A stretch of 44,823 nt of DNA. Source: Acetatifactor sp. (GTDB lineage Bacteria; Bacillota; Clostridia; Lachnospirales; Lachnospiraceae). The position numbers and the translations under genes were made by a program. Of the stretch, positions 8,015-16,010 are shown one piece after another; within the stretch, counting starts at the first letter, position 1, and every line of letters begins with the position of its first letter. Below the pieces are notes generated by a model, which made no database searches, was not told the origin of the DNA, and saw only the letters and a list, made by a program, of their open reading frames with translations. The DNA is taken from assembly GCA_024695935.1 (NCBI GenBank), contig JAILHH010000037.1:1-44823 (forward strand), written 5' to 3'.

Positions 8015-9529
8015 GTGATGAATATATTGATAATTTTGCCATTTTTGGTGGGATTGTTGACCGGTATCGTATTGCTTGTCCTTTCCTTCAAAGATCACAA
8101 AGATAAATTTGACTTTGTCGGAAACGCAGAAGATGCTGCATCCAGAAAAAAACTCCATGAGTATGTGGCTATAATCCTGTTTTTAATGGCTTCGATCTCA
8201 ATGGCTGTGGCGTTTTCGGGCCAAAGCGAGATCCGGCTCTTTACCCTGGTTGATGGAATTTCCATATTTTTCAGGGTGGATAAAATAGGAGCCATGTTTG
8301 CGGTGGTTACAACCGTGGTGTGGCTTGCGGTTTTGCTGTATTCCTTTAAGTATATGCAGCATGAGGAGAACGAAAAAAGGTTCTATGCCTTTTATATCCT
8401 TGCATACGGCGTTCTCATGTGCCTTGATTTTTCGGGAAATCTGATCACATTTTATATGTTTTATGAGCTTATGAGTCTCTCCACCATGCCTTTGGTATTC
8501 CATTCCGGTACCAGAGAATCCATTATGGCGGCGTATAAATATCTGTTTTATTCCCTGGCGGGAGCGTACTGTTCACTGTTTGGAATCTATGTTTTGCATG
8601 CATCCATGTCAGGCTCCCTTGCATTTAATCCCGGGGGAGCGGTAGTTTTCGGTTCACGTTTTTATGGCGGCGGATTACAGTTACTTGGTGTATTTTTGAT
8701 GCTTATAGGCTTTGGAGCAAAAGCGGGAATGTTTCCCCTTCATGCATGGCTTACCGCGGCTCACCCTGTGGCACCATCCCCTGCTTCCGCAGCGCTTTCC
8801 GCAATTATCGTAAAGTGCGGTGTATTGGGAATCATCAGAGTGCTGTTCTTTGTGGTGGATTATAAAGCAATTGCGGGAACCTGGGTTCAATATACCTTTA
8901 TGACCCTTACCCTTATCACGGTATTTATGGGGTCGCTTCTTGCCTTTAGAGAAAAAGTGTTTAAAAAGAGGCTGGCATACTCCACGGTAAGTCAGGTTTC
9001 ATACATTCTCTTTGGTCTGTCAACCTTTGATCCGGCCGCATTTACGGGGTCCCTTCTCCATGTGGTGGCCCATGCTTTTATAAAGTGCGGACTCTTCCTT
9101 ACGGCAGGTATATTCCTCTTTAGGACAAAGGAGACCATGGCGGACGGCTATGTTGGCATCGGAAAGAGGATGCCGGTTACTCTGTGGAGCTATACCATCT
9201 GTTCTCTGGGACTTATCGGTATCCCTCCCACGGCGGGCTTTATCAGCAAGTGGTATCTTGCAACGGGCGCACTTGATGCCGGTATCGGGGCATTCAGATA
9301 TGTGGGTCCTGCGGTACTTTTGGTGAGCGCCCTGTTAACCGCAGGGTATCTTCTTCCCATAACCATGAAGGGATTTTTCCCCGGGGAAGGTTTTGAAGTT
9401 AAGGAAAAAGACAAGTTTGACATAATGACTGCCATGCTTTTACTGATGGCTGTTTTAGCTTTTGTGTTGGGATTGTTTCCCAATCCGCTTACGGACTTTG
9501 CAGGCAGCATCGTAAGCGAGATCATGTAG
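8015..9529 (+). CDS. Proton-translocating antiporter subunit, NuoM/MrpD type (second of four)
   Basis: A 504-residue NuoL/M/N family membrane protein. Glu151 (FYELMS), Lys236 (GFGAKAGMFPLHAWLTAAHP), Lys267 (IIVKCGVLG) and the Lys of HAFIKCGLF are the expected ion-path residues. The sequence VAPSPASAALS is typical of the family. AAAGGAGGAG precedes the ATG. It is clearly related to the other three antiporter subunits but is not a recent copy, since only the core motifs are shared. Confidence 0.9.
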   Translation: MMNILIILPFLVGLLTGIVLLVLSFKDHKDKFDFVGNAEDAASRKKLHEYVAIILFLMASISMAVAFSGQSEIRLFTLVDGISIFFRVDKIGAMFAVVTTVVWLAVLLYSFKYMQHEENEKRFYAFYILAYGVLMCLDFSGNLITFYMFYELMSLSTMPLVFHSGTRESIMAAYKYLFYSLAGAYCSLFGIYVLHASMSGSLAFNPGGAVVFGSRFYGGGLQLLGVFLMLIGFGAKAGMFPLHAWLTAAHPVAPSPASAALSAIIVKCGVLGIIRVLFFVVDYKAIAGTWVQYTFMTLTLITVFMGSLLAFREKVFKKRLAYSTVSQVSYILFGLSTFDPAAFTGSLLHVVAHAFIKCGLFLTAGIFLFRTKETMADGYVGIGKRMPVTLWSYTICSLGLIGIPPTAGFISKWYLATGALDAGIGAFRYVGPAVLLVSALLTAGYLLPITMKGFFPGEGFEVKEKDKFDIMTAMLLLMAVLAFVLGLFPNPLTDFAGSIVSEIM

Positions 9530-9545
9530 AAAGGTGGGTAAATTT

Positions 9546-11042
9546 ATGAGTGCATATTTTATGATGGCAGCGGTAATGATCCCATTTTTCGGCGGAGCAC
9601 TGCTGATGCTAAAGCCCTTTGCAAATGACAAGGTCAGAAATATCGTCACCGAGTGCCTGATGATTGTCACAACGGTGATCGTGTTTTTCCTGATATTTAC
9701 CAACACCGGAAATTCGGTGGTATTGTTTAAGTTTACACGTAACCTCCAGATCAGCTTAAGGCTTGATCAGACGGGAAGTATTTTTGCAGGTATGGTGGCT
9801 TTCCTCTGGCCCCTTGCCACGCTTTATTCATTTGAGTACATGGAGCATGAGGAGAGAAGGAGATTCTTCTTTGCTCTTTATACCATGACCTACGGCGTAA
9901 CCCTTGGTATCGCCATGTCAGAGAATATTCTCACCATGTATTTCTTTTACGAGATGCTTACCATGGTGACCATTCCTCTTGTGGGTCACACTCTCACAAA
10001 GGAGGCCGTAAAGGCGGCAAGGACCTACATGGTTTATTCCATCGGAGGGGCCGCATTTGCCTTTATCGGTATGATATTTGCTCTTGTATACGGAACCACG
10101 GCGGACTTTGTGCCCGGCGGAGTATTCAATATTTCCGAGCTTGGAAGCGGCATGATAAATGCGCTTCTCATAGTATATGTTCTGTGCTTTTGCGGTTTTT
10201 CCGTTAAGGCTGCCATGTTTCCTTTTTCAAGCTGGCTTCCCACGGCCGGTGTGGCACCCACTCCCGTTACGGCGCTTCTTCATGCGGTGGCTGTCGTAAA
10301 GGCAGGTGCATTTGCCACACTTCGTGTCACATATTTTATATTCGGATGGGATCTTTTAAAGGGAACCTGGGCTCAGCAGGTACTGTTATGCCTTGCGATC
10401 TTTACTGTTGTATACGGATGCAGCAGAGCGCTTAAGGAAACTCATTTCAAGAGAAGGCTTGCCTGGTCCACGGTCAGCAACCTCTCATATATTTTGTTCG
10501 GTGTGCTGTTAATGAGTCCTGCAGGACTTACGGGAGCGCTTCTTCATATGCTGTGTCATGCGGTCATGAAGATATGTTCATTCTTCTGTGCAGGCGCCAT
10601 CATCGAAAAGACAGGAAAGCATTTTATCCACGAATATGACGGAATGGGACGCAAGATGCCCTTCGTATTTACGGTATTTACCATTTCGGGCCTGGCTTTA
10701 ATGGGTGTTCCCGGATTGTCGGGATTTGTATCAAAATGGTATCTGGCAAAGGCGGGCCTGTATTCAGGGTCCATACTTGGAAAGATAGGAGTGGGGGCGA
10801 TACTGGTTTCTGCGATCCTCACAGCTATTTACATGATGACGGTTTCCATAAGAGGTTTTTACCCCAACAAGGATTTCACGCTGTCATCCAATCTGAGTGA
10901 GATTAAAGACCCGGGCTGGAAGATGAAGCTTCCCCTGTGTATTTTCGTGATCCTTATGTTTGTATTCGGACTTCGTCCCGCACTTTTGGAAAACCTGGTA
11001 GACTGGGCCGTTCAAAGTGTGTTTTTCACGCAGTTAATCTAG
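9546..11042 (+). CDS. Proton-translocating antiporter subunit, NuoM/MrpD type (third of four)
   Basis: A 498-residue NuoL/M/N family membrane protein with FYEMLT (Glu), GFSVKAAMFPFSSWLPTAG (Lys), VVKAGAF (Lys) and HAVMKICSFF (Lys), so the proton path looks intact. An in-frame GTG at 9534 lies inside the AAAGGTGGG ribosome binding site, so I start at ATG 9546. It is separated from the preceding gene by 16 bases and from the next by 15, in one operon. Confidence 0.9.
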   Translation: MSAYFMMAAVMIPFFGGALLMLKPFANDKVRNIVTECLMIVTTVIVFFLIFTNTGNSVVLFKFTRNLQISLRLDQTGSIFAGMVAFLWPLATLYSFEYMEHEERRRFFFALYTMTYGVTLGIAMSENILTMYFFYEMLTMVTIPLVGHTLTKEAVKAARTYMVYSIGGAAFAFIGMIFALVYGTTADFVPGGVFNISELGSGMINALLIVYVLCFCGFSVKAAMFPFSSWLPTAGVAPTPVTALLHAVAVVKAGAFATLRVTYFIFGWDLLKGTWAQQVLLCLAIFTVVYGCSRALKETHFKRRLAWSTVSNLSYILFGVLLMSPAGLTGALLHMLCHAVMKICSFFCAGAIIEKTGKHFIHEYDGMGRKMPFVFTVFTISGLALMGVPGLSGFVSKWYLAKAGLYSGSILGKIGVGAILVSAILTAIYMMTVSIRGFYPNKDFTLSSNLSEIKDPGWKMKLPLCIFVILMFVFGLRPALLENLVDWAVQSVFFTQLI

Positions 11043-11057
11043 AAAGGAGGAAGAAAG

Positions 11058-13019
11058 ATGAACACAAATTCAATCATCACTTTTACACTTGTTTTTCTTC
11101 CCCTTTTGGGAGCGTTTGTAACCTATTTTTGCGGAAAGAAAAATATTAAGGTTTTAAGCAGCCTTGCCCAGATTTTTACCGCGCTGGTGTTTTTTGTAAG
11201 TGCCGCAGGCCTGGTACTTTTTATAAACGATCCGGGGCAGGTGGAAGGTGTTTCCGTGATAGGCGAGATCTGTGGAAGGGGCATCGCCTTTTCACTAAAC
11301 GGATTCAGAGTGGTATACGCCTTTATAGCGGCATTTATGTGGATGATGACAACGCTTATGAGCGAGCAGTATTTCGGCCATCATCACAATCAGGCCAGAT
11401 ACTATTTCTTTATACTTTTGACTGAGTGTGCAACTCTGGGAGTATTTTTGGGAAACGATCTCTATACGATCTTTATATTCTTTGAGATCATGTCCTTTAC
11501 ATCCTACGTCTGGGTTGCCCAGGAGGAGACAAAGGGTGCCCTTCGCGCCGCAGAGACATATCTGGCGGTGGCAGTGATCGGTGGTCTTTCGATGCTCATG
11601 GGAATCTTCATGATATATCATGAACTCGGAACCTTGGATGTGGATGCATTGAGGGAATCAGCCATGGCGGCAAATACTTCCCCCGCTGTTTTGTTTGTGG
11701 CTTCGATACTCATGGCCATAGGCTTTGGAGCAAAGGCAGGTGCCTTTCCCCTTCATATCTGGCTTCCAAAGGCTCACCCCGTCGCACCTGCACCGGCTTC
11801 GGCACTGCTGTCCGGAATCCTGACAAAGTCAGGTATTTTCGGTGTGATTGTTGTGACTTGTAATATCATGAGCGGTGACAAGACCTGGGGAATTCTCATC
11901 CTGGTCATCGGCCTTATAACAATGTTTATGGGAGCGGTGCTTGCGCTGTTTTCGGTCAATATCAAGAGGGTCCTTGCATGTTCTTCAATGTCCCAGATCG
12001 GATTTATCCTGACGGGCATCGGAGCATACAATGCCATGCATGCGGAGCATTTCCTGGCTTCGAGCGGCTCAATGCTTCACATGATAAACCACTCACTTAT
12101 AAAGCTGGTACTCTTTATGGCAGCAGGTGTGATATTCTTTAACACCCAGGCTCTTGACATAAATGATGTCAGAGGCTTTGGCAGAAAGAAGCCTGTGTTT
12201 GCTTTGATTTTCTTAACAGGAGCTTTATCAATCGCCGGCATTCCCGGTTTTTCCGGATATGTCAGCAAGACTCTTTTGCACGAGAGTATTCTGGAGGTGG
12301 AGATGGGAAGCTTTACTCGGATCGCCGAGGCAGTATTTCTCATTTCCGGAGGAATCACCCTCTGCTATATGACAAAGCTTTTTGTGGCCATCTTTGTGGA
12401 GAAGAATGCAGACGAAGTTCTTCAGGCAAAATATGACGATCTGAAAAACTACATGAACCCAAAGACGGCTTTTGCCCTCACGGGCTCGGCACTTTTACTG
12501 TTCGTTTGGGGTATTTTCCCTCACAGACTCATGGAGAAGGTGGCAGGTTTTGGCGCAGATTTTTACAGGCTTTCCGGTGAGAGCGAAGCGATACCGTATT
12601 TTGCATGGAACAATTTAAAGGGAGGACTTATCTCTGTTTCCATCGGAATCATCCTCTATTTTGCAATTGTAAGGTGCCTGCTTATGAAGAACGGAAGGTA
12701 TCTCGACAGATGGCCCAAGTGGTGGGATCTTGAGAATGCGGTTTACAGACCGTTACTTCTGACCATTTTGCCTACCATTGCTGCAGTGTTCTCAAGAGTG
12801 TTTGACAGTCTGGTGGACGGAATTGTGTTGGGACTCAGAAATACTCTTTACAAGGACAGCCCTCTTCCCGGCAAAAAGAAGGAAATGAGTATGAGAAGTC
12901 TTCGCGTGAAGGAGGATGTGGATATCATCAGGCGAAGCATTTCCTATGGCTTCTTCCTCTTTGCGGTTGGCGTTATCATTACGGTTGTATATATTTTCGT
13001 ATTCCACTTTGGTGGTTAA
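11058..13019 (+). CDS. Large proton-translocating antiporter subunit, NuoL/HyfB/MrpA-N type (fourth of four)
   Basis: A 653-residue NuoL/M/N family protein. The core has IFFEIMS (Glu), GFGAKAGAFPLHIWLPKAHP (Lys), LTKSGIFG (Lys) and HSLIKLVLF (Lys). Unlike the other three it has a C-terminal extension (about 500-653) with at least two hydrophobic helices, including a last helix YGFFLFAVGVIITVVYIFVF, separated by charged cytoplasmic segments. This recalls HyfB/HycC and NuoL rather than MrpD. It lacks the DUF4040 end of a full MrpA, which is encoded separately upstream. It is the last gene of the operon. No terminator follows before the glnN promoter. Confidence 0.88.
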   Translation: MNTNSIITFTLVFLPLLGAFVTYFCGKKNIKVLSSLAQIFTALVFFVSAAGLVLFINDPGQVEGVSVIGEICGRGIAFSLNGFRVVYAFIAAFMWMMTTLMSEQYFGHHHNQARYYFFILLTECATLGVFLGNDLYTIFIFFEIMSFTSYVWVAQEETKGALRAAETYLAVAVIGGLSMLMGIFMIYHELGTLDVDALRESAMAANTSPAVLFVASILMAIGFGAKAGAFPLHIWLPKAHPVAPAPASALLSGILTKSGIFGVIVVTCNIMSGDKTWGILILVIGLITMFMGAVLALFSVNIKRVLACSSMSQIGFILTGIGAYNAMHAEHFLASSGSMLHMINHSLIKLVLFMAAGVIFFNTQALDINDVRGFGRKKPVFALIFLTGALSIAGIPGFSGYVSKTLLHESILEVEMGSFTRIAEAVFLISGGITLCYMTKLFVAIFVEKNADEVLQAKYDDLKNYMNPKTAFALTGSALLLFVWGIFPHRLMEKVAGFGADFYRLSGESEAIPYFAWNNLKGGLISVSIGIILYFAIVRCLLMKNGRYLDRWPKWWDLENAVYRPLLLTILPTIAAVFSRVFDSLVDGIVLGLRNTLYKDSPLPGKKKEMSMRSLRVKEDVDIIRRSISYGFFLFAVGVIITVVYIFVFHFGG

Positions 13020-13057
13020 GGAATAAAGATTTGTTAAAAAAAATACAAAAAAAATGA

Positions 13058-13086
13058 TTGACAAGTCTTTTTATCGGGTTTATAGT
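13058..13086 (+). promoter_or_regulatory. Promoter of glnN
   Basis: TTGACA (13058-13063), exactly 17 bases, TATAGT (13081-13086). The predicted start near 13093 places the terminator leader at the very 5' end of the transcript, with about 175 bases of untranslated RNA. Confidence 0.8.
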
Positions 13087-13102
13087 ACGGTACATAAAGA
13101 AA

Positions 13103-13145
13103 AGAGCGAAGGCGCTTTGGAGAAATCCAAAGCGCTTTTTCTATT
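13103..13145 (+). promoter_or_regulatory. glnN leader: six-base-loop antiterminator hairpin overlapping a terminator
   Basis: Two exclusive hairpins can form. AGAGC (13103-13107) and GCTTT (13114-13118) close a six-base loop GAAGGC. Alternatively GCGCTTTGGA (13112-13121) pairs perfectly with TCCAAAGCGC (13126-13135), followed by TTTTTCTATTT, an intrinsic terminator. The first hairpin uses bases of the terminator's left arm, the expected layout for ANTAR-mediated antitermination. Position 1 of the loop is G where known ANTAR loops have A; position 4 is G as expected. Only one six-base-loop hairpin fits between the promoter and the terminator. Confidence 0.6.
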
Positions 13146-13148
13146 TGT

Positions 13149-13171
13149 GTAACAGGATTTAGTCCCGTTAC
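13149..13171 (+). other. Second hairpin in the glnN leader
   Basis: GTAAC pairs with GTTAC and GG with CC, with one mismatch, just past the leader terminator. The rest of the leader to the AAAGGAG site (13180-13250) is GC-rich and may fold (GCGCA/TGCGC), but I recognise no riboswitch there. Confidence 0.4.
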
Positions 13172-13266
13172 ATAAAACGCTCAGCTTAGGATGCGCAAGA
13201 TACTTCCTGAGGGTGCGCGCGACCCGGTGGATTTATCTTTTTATCTGAGAAAGGAGATAAAAGATC

Positions 13267-15363
13267 ATGGATAAGAAAATACCGGAGTTATACGGAAGCA
13301 TGGTATTTAACGACAAGGTGATGAGAGACAAGTTGCCCAAGGACGTTTACCGTGCACTCAGAAAGACGATTGATAACGGAACACATTTGGAACTCAATGT
13401 GGCTAACTCCGTTGCAGTTGCCATGAAGGAATGGGCAGTTGAAAACGGAGCAACCCATTACACTCACTGGTTCCAGCCTATGACAGGTTTTACCGCTGAA
13501 AAGCATGATTCCTTTATCACACCGGTTGACAACGGTGAGGTGATAATGGAGTTTTCGGGCAAGGAACTGATAAAGGGCGAGCCCGATGCATCAAGCTTCC
13601 CCTCAGGCGGACTCAGAGCTACCTTTGAGGCGAGAGGTTATACAGCATGGGATCCCACATCACCTGCTTTCATCAAGGACAGAACACTTTACATTCCCAC
13701 TGCTTTCTGCTCATATTCGGGAGAGGCACTGGACAAAAAGACTCCTCTTTTAAGAAGTATGGAGGCTCTCTCAAAGGAGGCCACAAAAGTTCTCTCACTT
13801 CTTGGTAAGGACGTGAGAGGAGTATCCACCACAGTAGGACCCGAGCAGGAATACTTCCTGGTGGACAAAGAGGATTACAAACTCAGAAAAGACCTCATCT
13901 TTACAGGCAGAACGCTTCTTGGTGCAATGCCTCCCAAGGGTCAGGAGATGGAAGATCACTACTTCGGAACACTTCGCCCCAGGGTTTCGGCTTACATGCA
14001 CGACCTTGATGAGGAACTCTGGAAACTGGGAATCCCCGCAAAGACAAAGCACAATGAAGTTGCTCCCTGCCAGCATGAGCTTGCACCTGTGTTTGATACC
14101 ACAAACGTGGCAGTGGATCACAACCAGCTCACCATGGAGGTTATGAAGAAGGTTGCCGACAAGCACGGACTTGTATGTCTCCTTCACGAGAAGCCCTTCG
14201 ATGGCATTAACGGCTCAGGTAAGCACAACAACTGGTCAATGTCCACAAGCGAAGGCGAAAACCTCCTCGAGCCCGGTAAGACTCCCGCAGAGAATACACA
14301 GTTTTTGGTATTCTTAGTAGCAGTCATCAAGGCAGTGGATGAATATGCGGAGCTTATGAGACTTTCCGTTGCAAGCCCCGGAAACGATCACAGACTTGGA
14401 GCAAACGAAGCTCCTCCCGCTATCGTATCAATGTTCCTTGGAGATGAACTTACTGCTATCATCGACGCCATCGAGAATGATACATTTTTCGAAAATCAAA
14501 AGAGAGTGCAGATGGAGACAGGCGCTTCCGTTCTTCCTCACTTTTTCAAGGATAATACAGACAGAAACAGAACATCACCTTTTGCATTCACAGGAAACAA
14601 ATTTGAGTTCAGAATGCTTGGATCGGCTCTTTCCGTTGCAGGTCCCAATATCGTGTTGAACACAGCTGTAGCTCAGGTTTTGTCAGAGTTTGCCGAGGAA
14701 CTTTCAAAGGCTTCAAAGGACAGAATCGAGGATGCGGCTCATGAGCTTGTAAAGCGTACCATCATTGAGCACAAGAGAATCATCTTTAACGGAAACGGCT
14801 ATACAGATGAGTGGGTTGAAGAAGCTGCTAAGCGCGGACTTCCCAACTTAAAGGCAACACCTGATGTACTGCCAAGCTTCGTATCAGCAAAGAGCATCGA
14901 TCTCTTTACAAAGCACGGCATCTACACAGAGAGCGAGATCCGCTCCAGATATGAGATACTCCTTGAGAACTATTCAAAGACTATTCATATCGAGGCAAAG
15001 ACATTGTCAGATATGCTCTTTGGAGAATTCTTACCCACAGTATCAAAGGTTTCCGAGAAACTTGCGGATGTAATCCTGAAGAAGAGACAGATCTCAGACA
15101 GCATTCCCATGAAGGCTGAGGAAAAGCTGCTGAAATTCTTCTCAGAATCATATGAGACGCTGACAGAGGAGGGCGAGAGCCTTATCGAATGCATTGAGAG
15201 AGCAGAGAAGATTGAGGACAGCTTAGAGAGTGCTAATTTCTACTTAAAGAAGATAATCCCTCTCATGGATAAGATCAGGAAAACCGCTGATGCAACAGAG
15301 GAAAAGCTCCCTGAGGGCGCACTTCCTTATCCTGATTATTCGAAGATCCTCTTTTATGTATAG
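13267..15363 (+). CDS. glnN: Glutamine synthetase type III (GSIII)
   Basis: A 698-residue enzyme making glutamine from glutamate, ammonia and ATP. The length (about 700) and sequence are those of GSIII, the dodecameric form common in Bacteroidetes and rumen Clostridia. Visible markers are the early [28 protein letters not shown] (metal-binding glutamates), [30 protein letters not shown] (substrate loop) and [19 protein letters not shown]. The catalytic core is complete, so this is probably the main glutamine synthetase here, in contrast to the altered GS-I homologue downstream. AAAGGAG lies nine bases before the ATG. It is expressed from its own promoter behind a conditional terminator, fitting control by nitrogen supply through the ANTAR protein encoded at 29.0 kb (inference). 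Confidence 0.95.
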   Translation: MDKKIPELYGSMVFNDKVMRDKLPKDVYRALRKTIDNGTHLELNVANSVAVAMKEWAVENGATHYTHWFQPMTGFTAEKHDSFITPVDNGEVIMEFSGKELIKGEPDASSFPSGGLRATFEARGYTAWDPTSPAFIKDRTLYIPTAFCSYSGEALDKKTPLLRSMEALSKEATKVLSLLGKDVRGVSTTVGPEQEYFLVDKEDYKLRKDLIFTGRTLLGAMPPKGQEMEDHYFGTLRPRVSAYMHDLDEELWKLGIPAKTKHNEVAPCQHELAPVFDTTNVAVDHNQLTMEVMKKVADKHGLVCLLHEKPFDGINGSGKHNNWSMSTSEGENLLEPGKTPAENTQFLVFLVAVIKAVDEYAELMRLSVASPGNDHRLGANEAPPAIVSMFLGDELTAIIDAIENDTFFENQKRVQMETGASVLPHFFKDNTDRNRTSPFAFTGNKFEFRMLGSALSVAGPNIVLNTAVAQVLSEFAEELSKASKDRIEDAAHELVKRTIIEHKRIIFNGNGYTDEWVEEAAKRGLPNLKATPDVLPSFVSAKSIDLFTKHGIYTESEIRSRYEILLENYSKTIHIEAKTLSDMLFGEFLPTVSKVSEKLADVILKKRQISDSIPMKAEEKLLKFFSESYETLTEEGESLIECIERAEKIEDSLESANFYLKKIIPLMDKIRKTADATEEKLPEGALPYPDYSKILFYV

Positions 15364-15373
15364 AGTGGGCGGA

Positions 15374-15503
15374 GAATGCAGTGACCGCTTTAATACCTTT
15401 GATGCCCGGCATCGCAACTGAATGCAGTGACCGCTTTGATGGCTTTGATGTCCGGCATCGTAACTGAATGCAGTGATCCCTTTTGATGCCTGACATCGTA
15501 ACC
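15374..15503. repeat. Three tandem 46-bp repeats after glnN
   Basis: Units at 15374-15419 and 15420-15465 are 46 bp each and nearly identical. The third (15466-15503) is 38 bp, shortened by eight internal bases. Each begins GAATGCAGTGA and contains GATG, five bases, CATC, a small hairpin whose arms are kept in all three while the loop changes (CCCGG, TCCGG, CCTGA). The array starts 10 bases past the glnN stop. It could act as a 3' hairpin series or be a variable tandem repeat. Confidence 0.8.
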
Positions 15504-15522
15504 GGCCTTATAACCGACGGAT

Positions 15523-15931
15523 TACAGTTTTAATTGGACAATCTCATAAAAAACTGTAAGGAAAAATTTTGGAAACTGAGGCTTACAGTGTTTTTGAAAG
15601 AAATTCAAAAATAACTGTACAGAGAATTTGGCGGCTACAGTTTTTTTGATAAAAGCGAAGAAATAACTGTAAGCAGCGAAAATCCGAAAAGGATCCGGAA
15701 CAGATTCATACAGTTTTTTTGATAAAAGTGCAGTAATAACTGTAATGAATGAAAACTCGGAAGGTACGGATAATTGAAGAATGCAGTTATTATGAGAAAA
15801 ACTCAAAAAACACTGTAAGAGGAAAAATTTGATTACGGTTATTATAAGGAATTCCAAATTAAAACTGTAGGAATGAAATTTCGCTTTTGAAAGGCTACAG
15901 TTTTATTACAGAAATATTCAAATAAACCGTA
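15523..15931. repeat. Array of seven 36-bp inverted-repeat units with phased spacing
   Basis: Units occupy 15523-15558, 15584-15619, 15636-15671, 15709-15744, 15782-15817, 15834-15869 and 15896-15931. All are exactly 36 bp, beginning TACAGTT (variants TACAGTG, TGCAGTT, TACGGTT) and ending AACTGTA (variants CACTGTA, AACCGTA), with T-rich left and A-rich right interiors, so each can fold as a hairpin. In unit 2 GAA faces TTC and in unit 5 GAG faces CTC at the same place, a paired change. Spacers are 25, 16, 37, 37, 16 and 26 bp. They share an A/G-rich start ending in AAATTT or similar, and differ by steps of 10-11 bp. There is no coding content. I do not recognise this element. Confidence 0.85.
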
Positions 15932-16010
15932 CTAAGCCCGGGTGTGGCGGGAAAAGTGAAATAAATATTATTAAGCGAAAGAACCGGAAACGGTTTGCGT
16001 GGTGGAATGT

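Noticed and set aside
3719-13019. A membrane-bound hydrogenase (Mbh/Ech) operon
   Set aside because: No NiFe large or small subunit, NuoH-like or ferredoxin-like gene is present; only the antiporter part is.
13140-13260. Glutamine riboswitch (glnA RNA) in the glnN leader
   Set aside because: The conserved core of that riboswitch is not present, and the class is mainly cyanobacterial; the terminator leader explains the control.
15522-15857. Minus-strand open frame of 111 codons across the 36-bp array
   Set aside because: It is a by-product of the AT-rich repeats, rich in Phe, Leu and Lys, with no ribosome binding site.
15523-15931. CRISPR array (36-bp repeats with spacers)
   Set aside because: The repeat interiors vary strongly, spacers are 16-37 bp and share sequence with each other, and there are no cas genes or leader. 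It is not a CRISPR.
15999-16010. GTG start of PurF four codons upstream
   Set aside because: ATG 16011 has a suitable site and gives the normal short propeptide before the catalytic Cys.
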